DNA from: Ignavibacteriales bacterium
GTDB taxonomy: Bacteria; Bacteroidota; Ignavibacteria; Ignavibacteriales; Melioribacteraceae
Assembly: GCA_027080245.1 (NCBI GenBank)
Contig: JALWSN010000315.1
Span: 1-5,608, forward strand
Length of the DNA: 5,608 bases
Direction of reading: 5' to 3'
Shown here: piece by piece, positions 1 to 5,608 of the stretch
How the letters are laid out: each line of letters opens with the position of its first letter
Numbering within the stretch: the stretch's first letter is position 1
Notes under the pieces: model-generated
The model's database searches: none
Told to the model about the DNA's origin: nothing
Seen by the model: only the letters and a program-made list of their open reading frames with translations
Program-made: the position numbers and the translations under genes

Positions 1-57
1 CCATTGCAATGTTAATGAAAAACACATTGAAAGCATTTAAAAAAAATTTGGGACAAA
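1..57 (+). other. 5' leader of deoC / possible tail of an upstream gene
   Basis: Two frames are open from the left edge. One ends with TAA at 38-40, leaving a 17-nt gap to deoC. The other ends with TAA at 63-65 and would overlap the deoC start by 8 nt (last residues KAFKKNLGQNG). Either could be the 3' end of an upstream gene in the same operon, and too few codons are visible to choose. The deoC start is preceded by an A-rich stretch and a weak GGGA at 50-53, five nucleotides before the ATG. No terminator hairpin is visible, which is compatible with deoC being co-transcribed with something to the left. Confidence 0.3.
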
Positions 58-903
58 ATGGCTAAAACAATCGATGAAATAATTTCCCAGGTAATTACGG
101 AGAAAGCCTTGCGCGACTTTTACTGCGTGGGAGACACCTGTGCCGGTTGGGAACACAATGTTGTTGAACAACCGGAAGCTGTAAAGGAAATAATCAGGAA
201 CGGAGCAGAAAGGATTTCCGCCGGTTTGGGAGTTGGCGACCAAATAGACGATTACTCGGTAGCCAGAATGATTGACCATACGCTCTTAAAGCCGGAAGCT
301 ACTCCACAGGACATTGAAAAACTTTGCGCCGAAGCCAAAACATACCATTTTGCTTCCGTTTGCGTCAATCCAAGCTACGTTCCTTTGTGCGCAAGGCTTT
401 TAAAGAACACGGACGTCAAAATAGCTGTGGTTATTGGCTTTCCGCTTGGCGCAACCACAACCGAAGTTAAAAGGCTTGAAGCCGAACAAGCATTGGAAAA
501 CGGCGCAAACGAATTAGACATGGTTATAAATATCGGCAGATTAAAAAGCGGCGATTACGATTACGTTTTCAATGACATCAATCAAGTGGTTTTAGCAGCG
601 AAAAAAAGAAACGCCGTTGTTAAAGTAATAATTGAAACGGCTCTTCTAACTGACGAAGAAAAAGTGAAAGCGTGCCTATTAAGCAAAAAAGCAAAAGCGG
701 ATTTCGTAAAAACTTCAACAGGCTTTAGCAAAGGTGGGGCGACGGCAGGCGACGTGGCTTTAATGCGCTACGTGGTTGGCAGCGCGCTAGGCGTTAAAGC
801 CTCGGGCGGAGTTAGAACGATGGAGGACGCAAAGAAAATGATCGCCAGCGGAGCGACTAGAATAGGAGCAAGCGCCAGCGTAAAAATTATTTCGGGTAAA
901 TAA
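58..903 (+). CDS. deoC: deoxyribose-phosphate aldolase (DERA), N-terminally extended
   Basis: DeoC is a cytoplasmic class I aldolase that reversibly cleaves 2-deoxyribose 5-phosphate into glyceraldehyde 3-phosphate and acetaldehyde, in deoxynucleoside breakdown. The TIM-barrel core starts at about residue 67 (ARMIDHTLLKPEAT) and carries the family signatures: SVCVNP (100-105), GFPLGATTTEVK (127-138), ELDMVINIG with Asp154, FVKTSTGF with the Schiff-base Lys218, and GVKASGGVR with the second catalytic Lys247. These match E. coli Asp102, Lys167 and Lys201, so it should be active. At 281 aa it exceeds the usual ~215-260 aa through a ~65-residue N-terminal segment. That segment holds an amphipathic helix (TIDEIISQVITEKALRDFY), a C-x4-C pair (Cys23, Cys28) and a second helix (AVKEIIRNGAERISA). 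The start is firm: an in-frame TGA lies at 28-30, there is no other start between it and 58, and no later ATG precedes the core. A HicB-like gene follows 6 nt downstream. Confidence 0.95.
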   Translation: MAKTIDEIISQVITEKALRDFYCVGDTCAGWEHNVVEQPEAVKEIIRNGAERISAGLGVGDQIDDYSVARMIDHTLLKPEATPQDIEKLCAEAKTYHFASVCVNPSYVPLCARLLKNTDVKIAVVIGFPLGATTTEVKRLEAEQALENGANELDMVINIGRLKSGDYDYVFNDINQVVLAAKKRNAVVKVIIETALLTDEEKVKACLLSKKAKADFVKTSTGFSKGGATAGDVALMRYVVGSALGVKASGGVRTMEDAKKMIASGATRIGASASVKIISGK

Positions 904-909
904 GCGAAT

Positions 910-1134
910 ATGGTGCTGGATTTAGTAACAAAAGTCTCCGACGATGGTTACTCCGCGGAAGTCACGTCGGTTGAGGGTTGCGAAACCTGGGCTCATACAG
1001 AGGAAGAAGCCATTCAAAACGCAATCGAACTTCTCAGTTTTTACATCGGATTGGAGGATTCAAAAAAAATAAAAATTGACAAGGCTCGTAAGGAAAGGAA
1101 TAAGTCTGTTTATAAATTGATTTTTAATAAATAA
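910..1134 (+). CDS. small HicB-like (UPF0150-type) protein, orphan
   Basis: This 74-aa protein has the pattern of the HicB/UPF0150 fold, a small alpha/beta domain found in HicAB antitoxins and in many stand-alone proteins. DDGYSAEVTSVEGCETWAHT (11-30) supplies the paired strands with the family's 'Y-x-A ... GC-x-T-x-G/A-x-T' signature, and EEEAIQNAIELLSFYIG (31-47) is the long helix. The rest is a lysine-rich tail (about 51-74). There is no C-terminal ribbon-helix-helix or helix-turn-helix DNA-binding domain, and no HicA toxin (a ~60-80 aa double-stranded RNA-binding-like protein) lies on either side, so a toxin-antitoxin role is not supported. It starts 6 nt after the deoC stop and in the same frame, indicating co-transcription and likely translational coupling, with no clear ribosome binding site of its own. 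The domain assignment is fairly secure; the function is unknown. Confidence 0.75.
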   Translation: MVLDLVTKVSDDGYSAEVTSVEGCETWAHTEEEAIQNAIELLSFYIGLEDSKKIKIDKARKERNKSVYKLIFNK

Positions 1135-1320
1135 AATTTCGTAATAAACTTAGTGTAAAGATTAAGATTAAAGTTAAGGTTGAGGTTGAGAGTGAGAGCA
1201 AGAAGATAAGGAGGAAGAATAATTCTAACAACATAGGGCTTAGAGCAATAATACAATTAAAATTTAAATTTCTAAAATCAAGCGTGAAAGTCCGAAGCAA
1301 AATTAAAGGGCAACTGATAA
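1135..1320. promoter_or_regulatory. intergenic spacer upstream of trmH-aroA
   Basis: This 186-nt gap is the only sizeable spacer between the plus-strand genes and presumably carries the trmH-aroA promoter. Its left part is the hexamer repeat. Its right part (about 1244-1290) is very AT-rich (AATTAAAATTTAAATTT), followed by a more mixed leader ending in AAAGGGCAACTGATAA directly before the trmH ATG. The GGG is a weak ribosome-binding candidate about 10 nt from the start. I could not identify a convincing -35/-10 pair, a riboswitch-like fold or a hairpin terminator for the deoC operon. Confidence 0.35.
1158..1217 (+). repeat. degenerate purine-rich hexamer tandem repeat
   Basis: In register from 1158 the sequence reads as successive hexamers: AAGATT, AAGATT, AAAGTT, AAGGTT, GAGGTT, GAGAGT, GAGAGC, AAGAAG, ATAAGG, AGGAAG. 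Each of the first seven units differs from its neighbour by at most two bases, so it looks like a decayed or drifting microsatellite. The plus strand is almost free of C throughout, making this a long polypurine-leaning tract. It sits between the hicB-like stop (1134) and the trmH start (1321). A role as a slippage-prone spacer or transcript feature is possible but not shown. Confidence 0.7.
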
Positions 1321-1911
1321 ATGAAAAAATTCAGGACTGAAAAAAGAATCAAAAAAATTGAAAGCGTAATTAGAAAACGTCAATTCGATTTAACGGTTGT
1401 GCTGGAAAATATTCACGACCCTCACAATGTAAGCGCCATTTACCGTACTTGCGACGCAATAGGAATAGCAAGCGTTAATTTACTTTACACAATTGAAAGT
1501 TTTCCTAAACTTAGTAAAACTTCCTCTTCTTCGGCTGTTAAATGGATTGAAACACTTAAACATTCAAACGCCGAAGAATGCTTCCGAACCCTTAGGAATA
1601 AAGGCTTTAAGATTTATGCAACTCTGCTCGACGACAAAGCAAAAAATATTTACGATGTGGATTGGACGGAGAAATGCGCAATTGTTCTGGGCAACGAGCA
1701 CCGAGGCGTTTCCGAAGAAGCCGCTAAATTTTCAGACGAATTAGTTTACATTCCAATGCACGGAATGATTCAAAGTCTTAACGTATCGGTAGCGACGGCG
1801 GTTATCCTTTACGAAGCCCAACGACAACGGGCGCTTAAGGGACATTACAATAATAGTTCGTTGACCGACAAAGAAATTAAAAAACTAATTATTGAATGGG
1901 CGGAAAAATGA
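1321..1911 (+). CDS. trmH: tRNA (guanosine(18)-2'-O)-methyltransferase, SPOUT family
   Basis: TrmH transfers a methyl group from S-adenosylmethionine to the 2'-OH of G18 in the tRNA D-loop. The 196-aa protein shows the three SPOUT motifs in order: motif 1 ENIHDPHNVSAIYRTCDAIGI (29-49) with the catalytic-type Arg42, motif 2 IVLGNEHRGVSEEA (121-134), and motif 3 YIPMHGMIQSLNVSVATAVILYEAQRQR (143-170), which forms the deep trefoil knot that binds the cofactor. LTVVLENIHDPHNVSAIYRT and the QSLNVSVA...LYEAQRQR ending follow E. coli TrmH closely, which favours TrmH over the 23S rRNA enzyme RlmB. It is shorter than E. coli TrmH at the C-terminus, as is common. A TAA at 1318-1320 immediately precedes the ATG, fixing the start. 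Its stop overlaps the aroA start, so the two genes form a transcriptional unit, although their pathways are unrelated. Confidence 0.92.
   Translation: MKKFRTEKRIKKIESVIRKRQFDLTVVLENIHDPHNVSAIYRTCDAIGIASVNLLYTIESFPKLSKTSSSSAVKWIETLKHSNAEECFRTLRNKGFKIYATLLDDKAKNIYDVDWTEKCAIVLGNEHRGVSEEAAKFSDELVYIPMHGMIQSLNVSVATAVILYEAQRQRALKGHYNNSSLTDKEIKKLIIEWAEK
1898..1911 (+). promoter_or_regulatory. trmH/aroA ATGA overlap with ribosome binding site
   Basis: GGGCGGA (1898-1904) lies about four nucleotides upstream of ATG at 1908, whose last two bases plus the next A form the TGA stop of trmH (1909-1911). This arrangement is typical of translational coupling by termination-reinitiation. It is the main reason for choosing 1908 over the in-frame ATG at 1896, which would use this purine run as coding sequence. 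Confidence 0.6.
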
Positions 1912-3182
1912 TTCAATATTTCCAGAAGATTGAATCCGTTAAAGGGACTTTGCACTTACCCGGTGACAAATCCATTTCGCACCGGGCGGTAATGCTTGCC
2001 TCTCTGGCTAAGGGAAAATCAATAGTTCACAATTATCTTGATTCCAACGACGTCTTGTCCACTGTCTCTTGTCTCAAGGATTTAGGCGCCGAAATAAAAA
2101 TTGAAAAATCCAGATTAATTATTAACGGCGTTGGTTTCAAAAATTTTTCCAGCCCGCAATCCCCACTGGACGCAGGCAACTCGGGAACAACAGCAAGGCT
2201 AATTGCCGGAATACTCGCCGCGCAAAATTTTTCATCGGAAATAATTGGAGACGCCTCGCTTTCAAAAAGGCCAATGGATCGCATTGTAAAACCGTTGAGT
2301 TTAATGGGAGCAAACATTTCCTCTACTCTGGGTTCTCTACCGTTAATAATAAAACCCTCAAACAATCTTCATTCAATAACTTACCGCCTGCCTGTAGCAA
2401 GCGCGCAAGTGAAAAGCTCGCTTTTGTTCCTTGGGCTTCACCTTGACGAAACCACTGAAATTATTGAGCCAACGCCCACCCGTAATCACACGGAGTTAAT
2501 GCTTGGACTAAATGTAGAAAAACAAAAAGACGGTAATCATATTAAAGTTAACAGAAGCTTTTACCCCGAAGCTAAAGAGTTTTTCGTTCCCTCCGATATT
2601 TCTTCCGCTGCATTTTTTATTGTTCTTGCTTTGCTAACTAAATCTTCCGAACTGAAGTTAAAAAATGTTTTACTTAACGAAACGCGCGCCGGCATCGTAA
2701 AAGTGTTGCAGCAGATGGACGGTAAAATCGAAATTGAGAATTTTAAAAACGACGTGGAAAAAACCGGCGACTTGGTTGTAACTTCGTCGAATCTAAAAAA
2801 TATTGAAATTCCGGCTAATATTATCCCCAATATTATTGACGAAATTCCAATCCTTGCCGTAGCGGGTTTGTTTGCCGAAGGCGATTTCAAGATAAAAAAT
2901 GTTCGGGAATTAAGGTACAAGGAAAGCGATAGAATCAAAGCGATTTGTAGCAATTTGAAATTAGCCGGAGCTGAAGTATTTGAATTTCAGGATGGATTTG
3001 AAATTAAAAAAGGCAAACTTAAAAAGGATGTTACTTTTGAAAGCTTCGGCGATCACCGGATTGCAATGGCATTCGCCACACTTTCGATGCTGCTTAAGAA
3101 TGGCGGTAAGGTTAAGGATTTTGAATGCGTAAACATTTCCAATCCCCACTACCTTGAGCAGCTTGAAAGCATTGCAACTTAA
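1908..3182 (+). CDS. aroA: 3-phosphoshikimate 1-carboxyvinyltransferase (EPSP synthase), class II type
   Basis: EPSP synthase is the sixth shikimate-pathway step, joining shikimate 3-phosphate and phosphoenolpyruvate on the way to chorismate. Counting from the 1908 start (424 aa, normal length): LPGDKSISHR (17-26), LDAGNSGTTAR (87-97), KRPMDR (120-125), SAQVK (165-169), RNHTE (192-196), PSD (228-230), NETR (257-260), IIDEIP with catalytic-type Asp311, LRYKESDR with Glu339, FGDHRIAMA (380-388) and NPHYLE (412-417). GDKS, SAQVK, R-N-H-T-E and N-E-T-R are the four motifs used to define class II enzymes. An upstream in-frame ATG at 1896 would add MGGK. I prefer 1908 because ATG overlaps the trmH stop (ATGA), a GGGCGGA lies just before it, and family members begin close to this point. 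The stop is 8 nt from the convergent bshC stop. No break or missing catalytic residue is seen. Confidence 0.95.
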   Translation: MIQYFQKIESVKGTLHLPGDKSISHRAVMLASLAKGKSIVHNYLDSNDVLSTVSCLKDLGAEIKIEKSRLIINGVGFKNFSSPQSPLDAGNSGTTARLIAGILAAQNFSSEIIGDASLSKRPMDRIVKPLSLMGANISSTLGSLPLIIKPSNNLHSITYRLPVASAQVKSSLLFLGLHLDETTEIIEPTPTRNHTELMLGLNVEKQKDGNHIKVNRSFYPEAKEFFVPSDISSAAFFIVLALLTKSSELKLKNVLLNETRAGIVKVLQQMDGKIEIENFKNDVEKTGDLVVTSSNLKNIEIPANIIPNIIDEIPILAVAGLFAEGDFKIKNVRELRYKESDRIKAICSNLKLAGAEVFEFQDGFEIKKGKLKKDVTFESFGDHRIAMAFATLSMLLKNGGKVKDFECVNISNPHYLEQLESIAT

Positions 3183-3190
3183 TTGCGAAA

Positions 3191-4825
3191 TTATAAATCC
3201 GTAATTATTTGATGCTCGAATTTATTAACGGCAATTAAATTCATTAATTCGCTAATTGTATCGAGACCGTATTTATTGAGGAAGTAAACAATGTTGAGTT
3301 TTCTTTCCTGAAGCTTGCCTGCGGGGAAGACAAGGTTTTGTGTTTTTTTAATCTGGCGGAAAGCAGCCTGGTGCTTTAACTCTTGTGCTTTAATGGTCTT
3401 CTCACGCAAAACGTTTAGATTATTTAACGCTTTCTTCAAAGCCTTTTCAACCGAGTATTCAAGCGTTTTGTCAATTTCCTTTAGCTTTTTCTTTAATTCG
3501 TTGTAAACACTTTCAATGTTCTCGGAAGCGTTGGCAAATATTTTGTCGGCGCTCTCTTCGGCAAAAATCTCTAACATCTTTTTTGAAAATTCTTTTTCGC
3601 CTAAAAATAATTCGGATGGTTTCAAATTAAATTTCGTTAAAACCCTCGCAATGTTTTTTTCGACAATCGTTACGGATGCTCGTGGGAAAATAATTGGCGG
3701 CGTAATATTAAATTTTTTGTAAAGCGGCATTACCTGCGCAAAATAAGCTATTTCCGAAGGTCCTGCAACGTAAAGCCCCGTGGGGAAAAGGTAATCCTGA
3801 CATATTGGTCTGAGTAAAACATTTGGACTAAATTTTTCGGGGGATTCTTCAACCAACCTTAAGATTTCTTCGATGTTCAATTCCGCCTTTCCCCTTTTTA
3901 ATTTAAAGCCTGCTTCCGTCGGTTCAATTGGGCGCCTGCCTTTACCGTCGGAGTAAAACAAATTCACCGGCCTTACTTTAACTTGTGCGTGGTAAAACTC
4001 TTCGAGTTCAGCGCTTTGCAACAGCGCCGCGTCTGAATTACTTCTGAAATTAATTAACTCGTTTTTTAAAACCGGTATTAATAAATCCTTTACATTTTTG
4101 CCGGAAGGATCAAAAATTACCAATCCATATTGTCCAAATAAATAATTTAACAATTCTTTAAACGCTTGAGAAAATGTTTTACTCTCGGAATATATTTTGT
4201 TAAGATTCTCAATTAAATCCGACGTAAATTCGGTTGGCAGTAAAGAATCCTTTAGTTTTTCAAAAACATTCTGAATTGGCTTTTTAATTTTCAAATTTCC
4301 AACATAGCCTCTGTTTGCTTCAGGAGGAAGAGTATCATCATAATTAATATTTATTAAAATATTATTTTTATCAATAATATTTATTGAATTAATTTCTTCG
4401 AAATCGTGGTCCTCCGTTGCCATCCAAAATACAGGCACAAAATTAAAGTCGTGGTATTTTTCATTTAAATAAGAGCTTAACTTAAGAACTGTAATTGTTT
4501 TGTAGATAGCATAAAGAGGACCTGTGAAAATCCCAATTTGCTGTCCGGTAACAACCGCTATTGTATTGTTTTCTTTTAATAGTTCAATGTTTCTCTTAGT
4601 TAATCTTGTTTGTTCAATGTTTTCGTTCTGTTCTTTTACCACCCTGTAAATTATATTACTGTCTATTTTCCGATTGTTCAAAATTCTTTTGAATAAAGGA
4701 GCGTAAAAATTTTCTTTCCTAAAATCAATCGAATAAAACCTTTCTACTTCCGAAAAGTTGTAAACGTAATCCAAAAACAATTTAGAAAAGCCGGGAATTT
4801 TTTTGTAATTAACTAACATTTCCAT
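3191..4825 (-). CDS. bshC: bacillithiol biosynthesis cysteine-adding enzyme BshC
   Basis: BshC is thought to catalyse the last step of bacillithiol synthesis, joining cysteine to the glucosaminyl-malate made by BshA and BshB. The 544-aa length matches B. subtilis BshC (about 539 aa). Recognisable family blocks are VVTGQQIGIFTGPLYAIYKT (91-110), VPVFWMATEDHDFEEIN (130-146) from the Rossmann-like nucleotide-binding core, LRPICQDYLFPTGLYVAGPSE (338-358), then a long Lys/Glu-rich coiled coil (about 426-497) and the closing FPAGKLQER (500-508). There are two possible starts, ATG at 4825 (MEMLVNYKK) and ATG at 4819 (MLVNYKK). Neither has a strong ribosome binding site, and a GGA precedes the second. 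bshA and bshB are not in the window, so the pathway genes are dispersed, as often in this group. It is convergent with aroA and divergent from the gene at 4928. Green sulfur bacteria make N-methyl-bacillithiol, so the final thiol here may be methylated; nothing in the window tests that. Confidence 0.94.
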   Translation of the reverse strand: MEMLVNYKKIPGFSKLFLDYVYNFSEVERFYSIDFRKENFYAPLFKRILNNRKIDSNIIYRVVKEQNENIEQTRLTKRNIELLKENNTIAVVTGQQIGIFTGPLYAIYKTITVLKLSSYLNEKYHDFNFVPVFWMATEDHDFEEINSINIIDKNNILININYDDTLPPEANRGYVGNLKIKKPIQNVFEKLKDSLLPTEFTSDLIENLNKIYSESKTFSQAFKELLNYLFGQYGLVIFDPSGKNVKDLLIPVLKNELINFRSNSDAALLQSAELEEFYHAQVKVRPVNLFYSDGKGRRPIEPTEAGFKLKRGKAELNIEEILRLVEESPEKFSPNVLLRPICQDYLFPTGLYVAGPSEIAYFAQVMPLYKKFNITPPIIFPRASVTIVEKNIARVLTKFNLKPSELFLGEKEFSKKMLEIFAEESADKIFANASENIESVYNELKKKLKEIDKTLEYSVEKALKKALNNLNVLREKTIKAQELKHQAAFRQIKKTQNLVFPAGKLQERKLNIVYFLNKYGLDTISELMNLIAVNKFEHQIITDL

Positions 4826-4927
4826 TCTACTATTTTTAAAGCAACGGATTTAATTGGAATTAAAATACTAATTTATTAGATAGCCAAAAATAAATTTCCT
4901 AAATTTCAGTTTTAAAAAGTGAACATT
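4826..4927. promoter_or_regulatory. divergent intergenic region between bshC and the DUF1207-like gene
   Basis: These 102 very AT-rich bases separate the divergent starts at 4825 (minus) and 4928 (plus), so promoters for both genes should lie here. For the plus direction a weak candidate pairs TTGGAA (4854-4859) with TAGATA (4877-4882) at 17-nt spacing, which would leave a leader of about 40 nt. TAAATTTC-like stretches (about 4899-4912) could alternatively act as the TAnnTTTG-type -7 element known in Bacteroidetes. Both readings rest on weak matches in an AT-rich background. No operator palindrome stands out. Confidence 0.3.
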
Positions 4928-5608
4928 ATGAAGATTTACATTTTACTATTTTTATTTACTTTCCTAAAAATAAACATTGCGCAGGAAACAAATTTTAAAT
5001 TTAACGCGCTACCCGGCGGACTTCATTTCATCCCGTTAAAAGCAAGCTTCGAAGAACCCCACTTTGGCGCAATGCTTTACGTTAAAAATTTGAACTTAAA
5101 AGTAGACATCGGCAACAGTATTGACATAATTAAGTTTTCCGGAGGCAACCATGAGATTATTACCGTCGGCATTGATTTTATGGCTTACGCCTTGGCAAAT
5201 AGTTACGCCGGGCACAGACTGCAAATAGACGCCGTAGATGGTTTTTTTGGCGGAAATATTGTTTATTCAAAAGGGAAATACGGAAAGCGATTTTTATTGA
5301 GGCTGCGTTACGTTCACAACAGCTCCCATTTGGTTGATGGTCACTACGATCTTTCAGCCAACCGGTGGATTGACAACAAAGTCCCTCTTCCTTTTACAAG
5401 AAACTTTTTAGAATTATTTTTAGGCAAAGAAACGGAAGTCCTTTCCTCTTACCTAAAATATTACGGCGAAGTTGAATATTCTTTTCTTGTTCGTCCTTCC
5501 CTGTTGAAAAAGAGCGCCGCGGCGGCGGGACTCGAACTTGGAATTCCACACGCTCTACCGAAAATATTGGGGCAACAAACCACGCTTTTTTTCGCATTGC
5601 ATGCTTCA
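4928..5608 (+). CDS. secreted/outer-membrane protein, DUF1207-like, 3' end beyond window
   Basis: An uninterrupted frame of 227 codons runs from ATG 4928 to the right edge, so the protein is incomplete. Residues 1-18 (MKIYILLFLFTFLKINIA, then QE) form a signal peptide with a short charged start and hydrophobic core, so the product is exported. The mature part has alternating short strands rich in Tyr, Phe and Gly, as in outer-membrane beta-barrels. The blocks FIPLKASFEEPHFGAML (34-50), VDIGNSIDIIKF (59-70), ITVGIDFMAYA (78-88) and FLLRLRYVHNSSHLVDGHYD (122-141) recall DUF1207 proteins, where an 'EPRFG' block, a short soluble strand set and a 'yHxSSHLGDE' block occur in this order. The family match is from memory and the function is unknown. 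The start is supported by the signal peptide. A GC-rich patch at 5513-5529 encodes an SAAAAG run but keeps the frame. Confidence 0.7.
   Translation, partial: MKIYILLFLFTFLKINIAQETNFKFNALPGGLHFIPLKASFEEPHFGAMLYVKNLNLKVDIGNSIDIIKFSGGNHEIITVGIDFMAYALANSYAGHRLQIDAVDGFFGGNIVYSKGKYGKRFLLRLRYVHNSSHLVDGHYDLSANRWIDNKVPLPFTRNFLELFLGKETEVLSSYLKYYGEVEYSFLVRPSLLKKSAAAAGLELGIPHALPKILGQQTTLFFALHAS

Noticed and set aside
910..1134. HicAB toxin-antitoxin module
   Set aside because: Only a HicB-like domain is present. No HicA-sized gene lies on either side, and the protein lacks the DNA-binding domain of typical HicB antitoxins.
1124..1234. Minus-strand reading frame of 36 codons encoding a very hydrophobic peptide (MLLELFFLLIFLL...)
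   Set aside because: It lies antisense to the purine-rich hexamer repeat, and a pyrimidine-rich strand yields Leu/Phe/Ser/Ile codons by composition. It has no ribosome binding site and runs into the hicB-like 3' end. Most likely chance.
2033..2953. Long minus-strand open frames opposite aroA (110 and 130 codons)
   Set aside because: They lie antisense to a well-conserved gene whose motifs run throughout. Their translations show no recognisable domain, so they are shadow frames.
3181..3237. Inverted pair AATTGC (3181) and GCAATT (3232) as a possible terminator stem
   Set aside because: The arms are only six AT-rich base pairs, about 45 nt apart, with one inside bshC coding sequence and no T-run. 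Too weak to form a meaningful hairpin.
3315..3722. Plus-strand open frames opposite bshC (63 and 68 codons)
   Set aside because: They are antisense to the conserved coiled coil and C-terminal part of BshC, have Phe/Ser-rich translations from Lys/Glu codons, and lack start signals.
5513..5562. tRNA-like signal on the minus strand: GGTAGAGCG (D-arm-like) and GTTCGAGTCCC (T-arm-like)
   Set aside because: The two elements are only about 14 nt apart, with no room for an anticodon arm, and the bases flanking the T-loop do not pair as a T-stem. The region is also in-frame coding sequence of the plus-strand gene.

Overview
The window is an AT-rich bacterial segment with five complete protein genes and one cut by the right edge. 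Protein sequence suggests the Bacteroidota/Chlorobi/Ignavibacteria group, most plausibly Ignavibacteria. The grounds are a BshC that reads like those of that group, weak Shine-Dalgarno signals, AT-rich leaders, and a DERA and EPSP synthase typical of anaerobic or fermentative FCB bacteria. This placement is inference from memory of the families, not a search result.

Layout. (1) 58-1134, plus strand: an N-terminally extended deoxyribose-phosphate aldolase (deoC), followed 6 nt later and in the same frame by a small HicB-like protein. (2) 1135-1320: a gene-free spacer with a degenerate purine-rich hexamer repeat. (3) 1321-3182, plus strand: trmH (tRNA Gm18 methyltransferase) and aroA (EPSP synthase), joined by an ATGA stop/start overlap. 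(4) 3191-4825, minus strand: bshC of bacillithiol biosynthesis, convergent with aroA with only 8 nt between the stop codons. (5) 4826-4927: a divergent promoter region. (6) 4928-5608, plus strand: the 5' part of a secreted or outer-membrane protein resembling DUF1207, running off the window.

Functionally these are mostly housekeeping genes of separate pathways: deoxynucleoside catabolism or sugar-phosphate cleavage, tRNA modification, the shikimate pathway and low-molecular-weight thiol synthesis. They do not form one pathway. No CRISPR, insertion sequence, integrase, rRNA or tRNA was found. The points that most deserve a second look are the roughly 65-residue N-terminal extension of DeoC, whose first helix resembles a microcompartment encapsulation peptide; its same-frame coupling to an orphan HicB-like protein; the hexamer repeat; and the four class II (glyphosate-insensitive type) motifs in AroA. 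I see no convincing evidence for a wholly new multi-gene system within these 5.6 kb.
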